Positions 1-6,907 of a stretch of DNA of 12,871 nucleotides are shown here, one piece after another; positions within the stretch are counted from its first letter, which is position 1; each line of letters opens with the position of its first letter. A program made the position numbers and the translations under genes. The stretch spans positions 1 through 12,871 of the forward strand of contig JACMPN010000531.1 in the NCBI GenBank assembly GCA_014377495.1, written 5' to 3'. Below the pieces are notes generated by a model, which had not been told where the DNA came from, searched no databases, and was given only the letters and a program-made list of their open reading frames with translations. Source of the stretch: Candidatus Sericytochromatia bacterium (GTDB lineage: Bacteria > Cyanobacteriota > Sericytochromatia > JACMPN01).

Positions 1-1333
1 CGGCCGTCTCCACCAGGGAGCGGAAGGCGCTTGCCAGGTCGGCCGTGACGGCGCTCAGGTCCATAGGCTGGTAATGAGCTGCCACCCGCCCAGCCTCAAT
101 GCGGCTGAAGACGAGCAGCGTGTTGACGAGCTTCTGCAGGCGAAGACTGTTGCGCCTGGCCATTTCGAAGCGCTCGCGCTGGTTGGCGGACAGGGGATCC
201 TCCCGATCGGCGAGGGCGTCCGCCAACGGCCCGAGGATGAGGGTCAAGGGCGTGCGGAACTCGTGCGACACATTGGAAAAGAACGCCGTCTTGGCCCGGT
301 CCAACTCGGCCAGTTTGGCCGCCCGTTGTTGCTCCTGCTCACGGGCAAGGGTGCTGGACAGGCTATCGGCAATTTGCCGGGAGAGCAGCTGGATAAAATT
401 GTGGTATTCCCCGTTCAATGCCAGGCAAGGACTGAGACCTGCCACCAACACGGTCCTAGTCGAGCCCCCTGCATCCTGCGTCAACGGCAGCACAAGAGCG
501 CGGGTCACGGGCTCCGGCCAGGCGTCGTCATGCAACGCGCCAAATCTGGCGTCGAGGTCCTCGACGAGTGCCTCCTGGCCGGAGCGGACGACATTGCCGA
601 TCGGCCAGCGTGAGTGATCGTCCAGTGTGAGCTCAGTGGGGGCAGCCGCAGTGCCGCGGGCCAAACCTGCACACGTGACAAGCATGGCGATGCCGTCCCT
701 CACCTCGTAGATCAGAGCAAAGGACAAATCGAGTGACGGTGCAAGCATCGCTTCGACCGAGCAGAACACATCCGCCACATGGCGGTCCAACGCTGTCCGG
801 AGGGACAGCTGCCGGAGCAAGGCGAGCCGCCGCTCGCCGATGACATGGCCGGTGGTTTCCGAGGTGACGACGAACACGCCCGCCACCCTGCCCGTCTCGT
901 CCCGCACGGGTGTGAAGCCATAACTGAAGTAGCACTCTTCGAGGAAACCATCCCGATCGATGTGCACCAAGCCTTTATTGACATATGTGGCGCCACCGGC
1001 GAATACCGTGTCAATCAAGGGACCACAGAGGTGCCAGGCCTCTTTCCAACACTCGGCCCCCCGTTGGCCCAGCGCCGCCGGATGCTTCCGACCAGCAACC
1101 ACACGCATGTAGCTGTCGTTGTAAAACTGGATGAGTTCCTCGCCCCACCACAAGAACATGGGCTGCTCGGAAATCAGGAGGATGCTGAGCACCGTGCGCA
1201 GGGACTGCGGCCACGTCTCGACAGGGCCAACAGGCGTCTTGCTCCAGTCCATGGCCCGCATCAGGGCGCCCATCTCACCGCCCCCGGCGAGCACTTGCTG
1301 AGGGTCGCAGTCCCGGTCGTGCATGGTCGTCAT
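1..1333 (-). CDS. PAS/GAF sensor histidine kinase, 3' end beyond window (partial)
   Basis: Reading the minus strand from the ATG at 1333 gives an uninterrupted 444-residue frame that leaves the window at base 1. Residues about 30-165 look like a PAS fold (DWSKTPVGPVETWPQSLR, then LWWGEELIQFYNDSY and VRDETGRVAGVFVVTSETT). Residues about 170-330 look like a GAF-type domain. A coiled linker (EQEQQRAAKLAELDRAKTAF) leads to the HisKA H-box SNVSHEFRTPLTLILGP, with the phospho-accepting His at 357. The ATP-binding domain, and any receiver domain, must lie left of the window. No membrane segment is seen, so a soluble sensor is likely. The start is supported by AGGAG 9 nt upstream; an in-frame ATG three codons later (1324) is possible. 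The family autophosphorylates on His and passes phosphate to a receiver. The ligand is unknown. The DWS-TPLG-like N terminus is typical of hybrid kinases, so a C-terminal receiver is plausible but unseen. Confidence 0.9.
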   Translation of the reverse strand, partial: MTTMHDRDCDPQQVLAGGGEMGALMRAMDWSKTPVGPVETWPQSLRTVLSILLISEQPMFLWWGEELIQFYNDSYMRVVAGRKHPAALGQRGAECWKEAWHLCGPLIDTVFAGGATYVNKGLVHIDRDGFLEECYFSYGFTPVRDETGRVAGVFVVTSETTGHVIGERRLALLRQLSLRTALDRHVADVFCSVEAMLAPSLDLSFALIYEVRDGIAMLVTCAGLARGTAAAPTELTLDDHSRWPIGNVVRSGQEALVEDLDARFGALHDDAWPEPVTRALVLPLTQDAGGSTRTVLVAGLSPCLALNGEYHNFIQLLSRQIADSLSSTLAREQEQQRAAKLAELDRAKTAFFSNVSHEFRTPLTLILGPLADALADREDPLSANQRERFEMARRNSLRLQKLVNTLLVFSRIEAGRVAAHYQPMDLSAVTADLASAFRSLVETA

Positions 1334-1688
1334 CAGGCGCGGCTCCTGTCCTTGTGTGTGCGGGTCCGCACCGCGTCCTTGGCAACGACGCCGATATGGA
1401 AATCTGTCAACTGGCCATAGGCCACCGGAAACGATCTCCTCTCACGTTAGCGGCGATACCACGCACAGGCAACCACCCGGCATGGCCGACTATCAGCCAA
1501 TCAGGCACCCGGTTGGCCCAGGTCCGGAAAACCATGTCACACTAAGAATAAAGCGCCACTGGGATTGATGCGTCGGCCATAGTCTCACGGAAAATGATCG
1601 TCGCATCGGTCTAATGGCTAGGGTCCACCTCCTGGGCTCAGTCGGTCCCGAAACGACTCGGTAAATTGAGGGTCATGCATGGTTTGTT
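1334..1688. other. Divergent intergenic region between histidine kinase and receiver gene
   Basis: There is no credible gene in these 355 bp. It must hold the promoters of the leftward kinase and the rightward receiver gene. On the minus strand a perfect TTGACA lies at 1410-1405, about 72 nt before the kinase start, but no good -10 sequence follows at 16-18 bp, so it is only a weak promoter candidate. A 9-bp inverted repeat, ATGGCCGAC (1482-1490) and GTCGGCCAT (1572-1580), is separated by 81 bp and could be chance. The stretch around 1535-1555 is locally AT-richer. No terminator is evident. Confidence 0.5.
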
Positions 1689-1690
1689 GT

Positions 1691-1694
1691 GAGG
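1691..1694 (+). promoter_or_regulatory. Ribosome binding site deciding the receiver start
   Basis: GAGG lies 6 nt before the in-frame GTG at 1701. The other in-frame GTG (1689) has no Shine-Dalgarno-like sequence upstream and overlaps this one. Two nearby ATGs (1675, 1679) are out of frame. This favours GTG 1701. Confidence 0.5.
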
Positions 1695-1700
1695 TCCCGT

Positions 1701-2105
1701 GTGATTGTCAGCGGTGACCGCATTCTGGTTGTGGATGACAACATTGACCTGCGCACGGGGATCGTCGAGGGTCTGCTGAGCGCCGGTTACAGGGTCGAGT
1801 GTGCCGCAGACGGCCAGGAAGCTGTCAGCGTGATCGAGCGGAACATGCTGTCACTGCCCGACCTGATCATCTGCAACCTGGCCATGCCCCGCATGGATGG
1901 TCTGCAATTTCTGACCTGGATGTGGGGACAACGAGCCCTGCCTAAGATCCCTACTCTCATCGTGACGGGGACTGGTCACAGCCTCACCGCTCTGGAAGCG
2001 GGGGAATTCATCATCGGATCACTCATCAAGCCATTTGCCCTGACGACGCTGTTGGACATCATTGCCCGGCACGTGGTGCCGGCGGCCGAGAACGCTAACG
2101 GTTAG
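1701..2105 (+). CDS. Single-domain response-regulator receiver with Asn at the phospho-acceptor position
   Basis: A stand-alone CheY-like receiver of 134 residues from GTG 1701 (138 if GTG 1689 is used), with no output domain. The N terminus has the strand-1 motif RILVVDDN with the acidic pair D12/D13. The strand-5 and strand-4 residues K110 (LIKPF) and T89 (IVTGTG) are present. The strand-3 motif reads LIICNLAMPRMDG, so the residue that normally accepts phosphate (Asp in LDLxMPxMDG) is Asn59, codon AAC at 1875-1877. Everything else about the fold looks conserved, so this is a substituted receiver and not a decayed gene. It is transcribed divergently from the histidine kinase and ends in a 4-bp stop-to-stop overlap with the glycosyltransferase. 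Known Asn-substituted receivers act as phosphorylation-independent or locked partners; whether that holds here is inference. Base composition looks less GC-rich than the genes to the right. Confidence 0.88.
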   Translation: MIVSGDRILVVDDNIDLRTGIVEGLLSAGYRVECAADGQEAVSVIERNMLSLPDLIICNLAMPRMDGLQFLTWMWGQRALPKIPTLIVTGTGHSLTALEAGEFIIGSLIKPFALTTLLDIIARHVVPAAENANG

Positions 2106-3745
2106 ATCGTCTCCACCTTCACCAAGCCCTGCTTTATGAGCCAGAGCAGGTGGTAGTGGAGGACGTCGGAGTCTTCGTGCCCGGTTTCCAACAGTTCCGC
2201 AACGCTGACCGGCGTGCTCGAGGCGATCATCAGACGGGTCAACAGCTCGGAGTCCAGCAGGTCGGCCACGTTCGGATAGGAGCTTTGCAGCGGTAGCGAA
2301 GGGTGCAGGCGCCGTTGGCGATTGACGACGACCGTCTCGGGCGCCAGCCAGTGACTGGGGTAATGGCGGAATGCCCGGCCGTAGGCCGACTGCCAGTGCA
2401 GGCCAGCTTCCGCTGACGGAACTGCCGTGGCCGCCTGTGCTGCCGACTCGGCCCATATCTGGGCGTAGGCGGCGATGATCAGGGGCCAGGCGAACACGGT
2501 CACGGCCCGGGTCCGGGCGGCTCGCCCCATGGCCAGGCAGCGGGCCGGCTCCCGGCGCAACACATCGACCGCCTCCCAGGCAGCTGCCACGTCCACCGCC
2601 ACCGACTGGGCCACAGCCAGGTGGAGCAACGGCATCTCCGTCGCCCGGTAGAGGGGCGATAAGCGGTCGAAGCGGTCGACGGCCGGTCCCCAATAGGTGG
2701 GAATCCGGATGCCCACGTCCGGGGTGACCGTTTCCTTCAGGCCATTCCAATCGGCGGCCACGATCGGCAGTCCACAGGCCATGGCCTCGAGCACCGAGTA
2801 ACCGAACGCTTCCTGCGGATTGTCGGGCAATGCGAGGAAACAGTCGGCCGCACCGAGCAGCGCGATTTTTTCGGATTCCGGGGGGTCAGGGACGAGGCGG
2901 ACCCGTTCCTGCAACCCGTAGCCCTGAATCCAATGCTCCAGGCTGCGCCGGTAACCCTGATCATTGCCGGCCAGGACCAGGTAGAGCGGCCGTTGATCGG
3001 GCGTTTCACCGGCCAGGGTCTCGGCAAACTCCCGCAGCACGGGCTCCCAATCCATCTTGTCCGTGGGTGAGAGCCGGCCCAGCGAGAGGACGACGAAGGC
3101 TTCGGCCGGCAGGCTGAGGCGTTGGCGCCAGGCAGCCCCGGAGACCGGTCGGTACTGCTCCACGTCGATGCCCAGCCAGACGGTGCGGGTCTGCGGCCGG
3201 ACCAGGGGCTGTGGCCAGCCGGCCAGGCTCGTCTCGGCCAGATGGTCGTAATAGCTGTGCAACACGGTTTGCTGGCAGTCGCTCATGCAGATGACCGTGT
3301 CGCCGGGGCGGGCACCGCCAGTCAGGTCCTGGCCGTATTCGGGCATTTTGGCGTGATAGCTCGGCGAAGTGAAGGCGGAGGCCGTGACGGGGAACCGGGC
3401 CCCAGGGACGAGCGATCGGGCATAGATGGCGGCATGGAGGTGGTTTTCGATGGTGTGCAGGGCAGCGATCGGCGTCTCGGCCAGCACAGCTGGCAAAGCC
3501 ACCAAGGGGAAAACCTCGGCCCTGTCGGCGCCCGGCCAACGCTGGTGCATGGCATCGAGCCTGGGCCGGGTACTCCCCCGGGCTGCGGCAAAGAACAGGT
3601 AGCGATCGAAGGGCCCATAGCGGAACAGCGCCTGAAAGTAGGCGATGGCGACGAATTTGGACCCCCAGTGCGGACCTGAGCCCATGTCCAGGGAGGGCAA
3701 TGGGGTGAGCAGGGCGAGGGTGTGCGGGGCAGCAGGTGAGGGCAT
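2102..3745 (-). CDS. GT4-type glycosyltransferase with extra C-terminal helical (winged-helix-like) domain
   Basis: A 547-residue protein. The Rossmann-like C-terminal half of a GT-B fold is clear: GRLSPTDKMDW at 222-233 (Arg224 and Lys230 in the usual donor-phosphate positions), then a long stretch ending NPQEAFGYSVLEAMACGLP with the E-x7-E pair Glu312/Glu320, the retaining-glycosyltransferase signature of family 4. The N-terminal half (1-190) is the presumed acceptor domain and is atypical. After the transferase core ends near residue 435 there are about 110 further residues; 495-547 look like a helix-helix-helix-wing pattern (LLTRLMIASSTPVSVAELLE ... WLIKQGLVKVE). Typical GT4 enzymes are 350-420 residues, so this tail is an addition. 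The predicted role is transfer of a sugar from a nucleotide donor in the cytoplasm; donor and acceptor are unknown. It starts 22 nt after the HupE-like stop with no obvious Shine-Dalgarno, so it is probably read through from that operon. Confidence 0.85.
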   Translation of the reverse strand: MPSPAAPHTLALLTPLPSLDMGSGPHWGSKFVAIAYFQALFRYGPFDRYLFFAAARGSTRPRLDAMHQRWPGADRAEVFPLVALPAVLAETPIAALHTIENHLHAAIYARSLVPGARFPVTASAFTSPSYHAKMPEYGQDLTGGARPGDTVICMSDCQQTVLHSYYDHLAETSLAGWPQPLVRPQTRTVWLGIDVEQYRPVSGAAWRQRLSLPAEAFVVLSLGRLSPTDKMDWEPVLREFAETLAGETPDQRPLYLVLAGNDQGYRRSLEHWIQGYGLQERVRLVPDPPESEKIALLGAADCFLALPDNPQEAFGYSVLEAMACGLPIVAADWNGLKETVTPDVGIRIPTYWGPAVDRFDRLSPLYRATEMPLLHLAVAQSVAVDVAAAWEAVDVLRREPARCLAMGRAARTRAVTVFAWPLIIAAYAQIWAESAAQAATAVPSAEAGLHWQSAYGRAFRHYPSHWLAPETVVVNRQRRLHPSLPLQSSYPNVADLLDSELLTRLMIASSTPVSVAELLETGHEDSDVLHYHLLWLIKQGLVKVETI

Positions 3746-3767
3746 GGACGTCAGTGTAGCGTCCGTC

Positions 3768-4880
3768 TCAGGCCGTGAACCAGGCCCGTTCCACGAACCA
3801 GAGAAGCCCGGCCAGGATCACGGCGACCGAGACCCAGACCCGCACAAGACCGTCCCAGGCGCGACGCCGGAATGCCGCCAGCACCACCCAGGCAACGAGG
3901 ACGACGGCCAGTTGGCCGCATTCAATCCCCAGATTGAATCCGAGCAGTGACACGGCCAATTGTCCCGGCGGGAGGTGGAGATCCCGCAGGACTGCGGCGA
4001 AGCCCAGACCATGAATCAGCCCAAAGCCCAAAACCACGGCAAACCGTCCCTGAAACGACTTGCGCCAGAGATTTTCGGCCGCCACGTAGACAATGGTCAG
4101 CGCAATCGCACATTCGACCAGTCGCGGCGGCAAGACCAGCACGTCCAAGACGGCGAGCCCCAGCGTCAGCGAGTGGGCCACCGTAAAGGCCGTCACCATC
4201 TTTAGCGAGTAGGCGATCCCGCCGCCCACCACCAACAGGCTGATCAGGAAGAGCAGGTGATCGTAACCGGTGAGCAGGTGTTCGATGCCGAGGCGGCTGA
4301 AGTTGGCAATCTGTCGCCATGCCTGCGGACGGCTCAGGGTGAATTCGGGGGTCTGCGGGCCGAAGGCAAAACTCTGCACCGTCTCGCCGTGACTGATCGT
4401 GGCCAGGCAACGGGCCGTCGACACCCCCGGCACGAACAGGGCGTAACGGATGGTCACGTCCGAACTGGGCCGCAGCCAGCGATAATCCAGCCGCAACGTG
4501 GTATGGCGGCCCATCCCGGCCACGGCGCCTGCCGGTGCGGCGACAGGTGATGTCAGCGCCAGCGTCACAGTCGACGCTTGGCCCGCGGCCATGATGGCGA
4601 CGCTAGCGCCCAACAGGCCCGTCAACTCCGTCCGGTGCAGGGCAATTTCCGCCGCCGACAGCTGCCCGTCGTGATCGTCGTCGGCCGTGGCCACGAGGCC
4701 GGTCGGGACGGTGAGGACGCAGGTCGCTTCGGTCGCCTGCACGGCAATATCGGCAACGGCCAGATCGGCCCAATGTGCCTGAGCCGGTCCCGCCCCCCCC
4801 ACCCAGAGCACCAGGACGCCCAGCACGATCGTCACCCAACGGGCCAGCCGCCAGTCCGGATCCTCAACGGGCGCCCTCAT
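3768..4880 (-). CDS. HupE/UreJ_2-family membrane protein with EF-hand loop
   Basis: A 370-residue protein. An N-terminal hydrophobic segment (about 12-33) ending GPAQA/HW looks like a Sec signal peptide cleaved near residue 35. An extracytoplasmic domain of about 155 residues follows. In it, residues 67-78 (DDDHDGQLSAAE) match a canonical EF-hand calcium loop: Asp67, Asp69, Asp71, Gly72, Leu74 and Glu78 fill the expected positions. The C-terminal half (195-365) is hydrophobic with about six membrane helices and the family's His-rich motifs: GIEHLLTGYDHLLFL, FTVAHSLTL, FGLIHGLGFA and LLGFNLGIECGQ. These match HupE/UreJ_2 proteins, distant relatives of the HupE and UreJ accessory proteins of nickel enzymes; metal transport is assumed for the family but not proven. 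No hydrogenase or urease gene is in view. Its ATG overlaps the TGA of the TPR gene (ATGA), and with no clear Shine-Dalgarno this implies translational coupling. Confidence 0.88.
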   Translation of the reverse strand: MRAPVEDPDWRLARWVTIVLGVLVLWVGGAGPAQAHWADLAVADIAVQATEATCVLTVPTGLVATADDDHDGQLSAAEIALHRTELTGLLGASVAIMAAGQASTVTLALTSPVAAPAGAVAGMGRHTTLRLDYRWLRPSSDVTIRYALFVPGVSTARCLATISHGETVQSFAFGPQTPEFTLSRPQAWRQIANFSRLGIEHLLTGYDHLLFLISLLVVGGGIAYSLKMVTAFTVAHSLTLGLAVLDVLVLPPRLVECAIALTIVYVAAENLWRKSFQGRFAVVLGFGLIHGLGFAAVLRDLHLPPGQLAVSLLGFNLGIECGQLAVVLVAWVVLAAFRRRAWDGLVRVWVSVAVILAGLLWFVERAWFTA

Positions 4881-6250
4881 CCCGGCACAGGTGCAGCACC
4901 AGACCTGGGCCGGTACGTGGGATCGGTGAGTCGCGCCGCCCGGAAAAGGTCCCTGGCATGCGCCTGTTCACCAAGCTTGGCCATGATCAAGCCAGCCTGA
5001 TGGTAAAGGGCCGCATCCCGGACCCCGGATGCCAAGGCCCGCTGGACGGCCTGACGGGCTTCGGGCCATCGACCGGCCCTGGTCAGCGCCCACGCCTGGA
5101 CGGCCAGGGTCTCCGGATCGTGACGGAATTGCGTTTCGACAGCCATCAGGGCCAACGCCTCAAGATCGTCGCCGGCTCGTCCCCGGGTCAACAGGAGCCG
5201 GGCGAGATCCCGGCGATGCCCGTAGCCGCCGTCTTTCAGGTCCTGGCGCAGCTGGGCCTCGGCATCGGCCTGCAGGCGACCGGCGGCCTGTAGATCACCT
5301 TGGCGCGTCTTGATCTTGGCCAGTCCGATCAGACAGGCAGGCCCCTGCGAATGGCGGAACGCCTGTTCATAATGAGTGGCGGCTTTTGCGTATTGACCGG
5401 CGTGCAGTTCCAGATCAGCCGACAGGCCAAGGATCACGGCCGATTCCGGCTGCAGGCGCAGGGCTTCGCCGTACAGGTCGAAAGCCGCCTCGAGCCGACC
5501 CCGGCTGGCATGCAGGCGTCCCCACCACGCCCGCGTCAGGGCGGAGGCTGCCGGTGCCCCGGCCTGTTCCCGGGCAACGGCCGCCTGAAAGTCGGCGATC
5601 GCCTCGGCGTCACGGCCCTGGGCAATCCGGACCAGCGCCCGCTGGGTCAGGGCGCCGGAGCTAGGCTCCAGGCGGACCAGGGCCTCTGCCGCAAGTGCCG
5701 CCTGTGCGACGTCGCCGGTGGCCAGGTACAGCGAGACACTCGCCGCCAGCAGGTCCGGATTGCCGGGGGCCTGCAGGGCCACCTCGGAGACGAGGCGCCG
5801 GGCAGAAATAAAGTCGTGCTTGGCGATGCTAATGTTCAGGAGCACGAGTTTGGCACCGTGATTGGCACGGACGTGATTGACCAGCGAGCGCCTTGCCGCC
5901 TGATCCGCCAGCAGGTACCAGCTGAGATCGCCCGTCGCTCGCGCCTGCCCCATATAGACATGCGCCAATCCGACCAGATCGAGCCATCCGGTCGGATTGG
6001 CAGCGATGCGCCGTTGCAACAGGGCCGTCTCCACCCCAGGCGCCGCAACGGGACCTAGCTTCAGCCGATAGGGCGCCACCTTGGCGGCCGGGCGCGTGGC
6101 CGCAGCGAACCAGTCTGCCAGCCCCGGCATCTGCCACAGCATCAGGCCCGTGGCGGCACAGCTCCCCCAGACGGCGAACCCGACGAGGCCCGCTCGGGCC
6201 CAACGGGGCCCCGGCGGCGTCACCTGCGGGGATGATCGGCTGACGTTCAC
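4877..6250 (-). CDS. Membrane-anchored tetratricopeptide-repeat protein
   Basis: A 457-residue protein from a GTG start. GAGG lies 4 nt upstream, and the nearest ATG (6260) is out of frame. One hydrophobic helix at about 20-40 (RAGLVGFAVWGSCAATGLML) without a clear cleavage site suggests an N-terminal anchor with the rest outside the cytoplasm. From about residue 88 to the end there are roughly nine or ten TPR-like helix pairs, with recurring Gly/Ala/Tyr and Pro positions, for example AAFDLYGEALRLQPESA and AATHYEQAFRH. TPR arrays form protein-binding scaffolds; the partner is unknown but the operon suggests the DUF4331 proteins or the HupE-like protein. Ala/Arg/Leu-rich composition is in line with its neighbours. 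It lies 54 nt after the lipoprotein gene and overlaps the HupE-like gene by 4 nt. Confidence 0.88.
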   Translation of the reverse strand: MNVSRSSPQVTPPGPRWARAGLVGFAVWGSCAATGLMLWQMPGLADWFAAATRPAAKVAPYRLKLGPVAAPGVETALLQRRIAANPTGWLDLVGLAHVYMGQARATGDLSWYLLADQAARRSLVNHVRANHGAKLVLLNISIAKHDFISARRLVSEVALQAPGNPDLLAASVSLYLATGDVAQAALAAEALVRLEPSSGALTQRALVRIAQGRDAEAIADFQAAVAREQAGAPAASALTRAWWGRLHASRGRLEAAFDLYGEALRLQPESAVILGLSADLELHAGQYAKAATHYEQAFRHSQGPACLIGLAKIKTRQGDLQAAGRLQADAEAQLRQDLKDGGYGHRRDLARLLLTRGRAGDDLEALALMAVETQFRHDPETLAVQAWALTRAGRWPEARQAVQRALASGVRDAALYHQAGLIMAKLGEQAHARDLFRAARLTDPTYRPRSGAAPVPG

Positions 6251-6272
6251 GTGGCCTCATCTCCATCGGCGA

Positions 6273-6290
6273 GGGTGGCAGATCCCACCC
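6273..6290 (-). other. Small inverted repeat between lipoprotein and TPR genes
   Basis: GGGTGG and CCACCC are separated by 6 nt, forming a 6-bp perfect stem in the 54-nt gap before the TPR gene. There is no T-run, so it is not a classical terminator. It could be an mRNA stability or processing hairpin, or chance. Confidence 0.3.
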
Positions 6291-6304
6291 CCGCATCGCC
6301 TGTG

Positions 6305-6907
6305 CTAGTTGGGCATGGCCAGGTAAGGGAAATCGGACAGCAGCGGCTTGTGGCTCATCCCGCCGGCATTGGGTCCGGCGTATGAGACATTGTCCGTTTT
6401 CAGCCCCGCCGGCGCCGCAGCCGGGATGACGAGCGACAGGGTGATGTCAACGACGTCATCGGTGATCTTGCGACCGCCGATGGGGATGCCCTTGGTCGGT
6501 TCAGTGGTCCCGTAAAAGCTGGGAATGGTCGTATCGATCCGCATCACGTCAGGCAGCAGGGCAGCGGTGAGCTGGGCGATGCGGGCATCCGAGTTGCCGA
6601 AAGCCTTGAGGGTGCGCACCGCCTCCGCCCGGATCGGGGCTGCAATCGGGCTCAGGTCCTGATTGGGCATGATGGCGTTCCAGCGATTGAGCAGGGCGTT
6701 GCTGACGACGAGGGCTTCGTTGATTACCGGACGTCCCAGCCGTTCCATCTGGATGAACTGGCCCGTACCCACCAGGCTAAAGACGGGGTTGTCCAGCAAT
6801 TGCTTGACCAGCAGGGGATTTGAGGCCAGATACTCGCAGCCCACCGCAAAAAAGGGCGTGGCCAGCATGACCAGGGAGAGGGCGGCGTGTTTCATCGTCC
6901 GGCTCAT
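6305..6907 (-). CDS. DUF4331 C-terminal-half protein, probable lipoprotein
   Basis: A 200-residue protein. The N terminus, MSRTMKHAALSLVMLATPF then FAVGC, is a short positive region, a hydrophobic core and Cys24 in a lipobox-like context (Ala at -3 is non-ideal), so outer-envelope lipoprotein anchoring is probable. The body matches the C-terminal part of DUF4331 proteins as I know them: ERLGRPVINEALV, NRWNAIMPNQDLSPI, LLPDVMRIDTTIPSFYG, GRKITDDVVDITLSLVI and a terminal DFPYLAMPN, which in the family usually closes the single polypeptide. Here it is a separate gene. AGGGG lies 7 nt before its ATG, and the ATG overlaps the upstream TGA (ATGA). The molecular function of DUF4331 is unknown. Because it has its own export signal, it is not the product of a simple sequencing frameshift. 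Confidence 0.8.
   Translation of the reverse strand: MSRTMKHAALSLVMLATPFFAVGCEYLASNPLLVKQLLDNPVFSLVGTGQFIQMERLGRPVINEALVVSNALLNRWNAIMPNQDLSPIAAPIRAEAVRTLKAFGNSDARIAQLTAALLPDVMRIDTTIPSFYGTTEPTKGIPIGGRKITDDVVDITLSLVIPAAAPAGLKTDNVSYAGPNAGGMSHKPLLSDFPYLAMPN

Noticed and set aside
74..1420. Several plus-strand open frames of 170-215 codons opposite the histidine kinase
   Set aside because: The minus strand reads through as one kinase with PAS, GAF and H-box motifs. The plus-strand products have no recognisable motifs and are shadows of GC-rich coding DNA.
1482..1580. 9-bp inverted repeat with 81-bp spacing as an operator
   Set aside because: A match of this length is not rare in 355 bp, and nothing else supports it.
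6904..6907. Split of DUF4331 as a sequencing frameshift
   Set aside because: The second gene has its own Shine-Dalgarno, hydrophobic signal and Cys, and the first ends in a distinct Pro-rich tail. An error would not create these.
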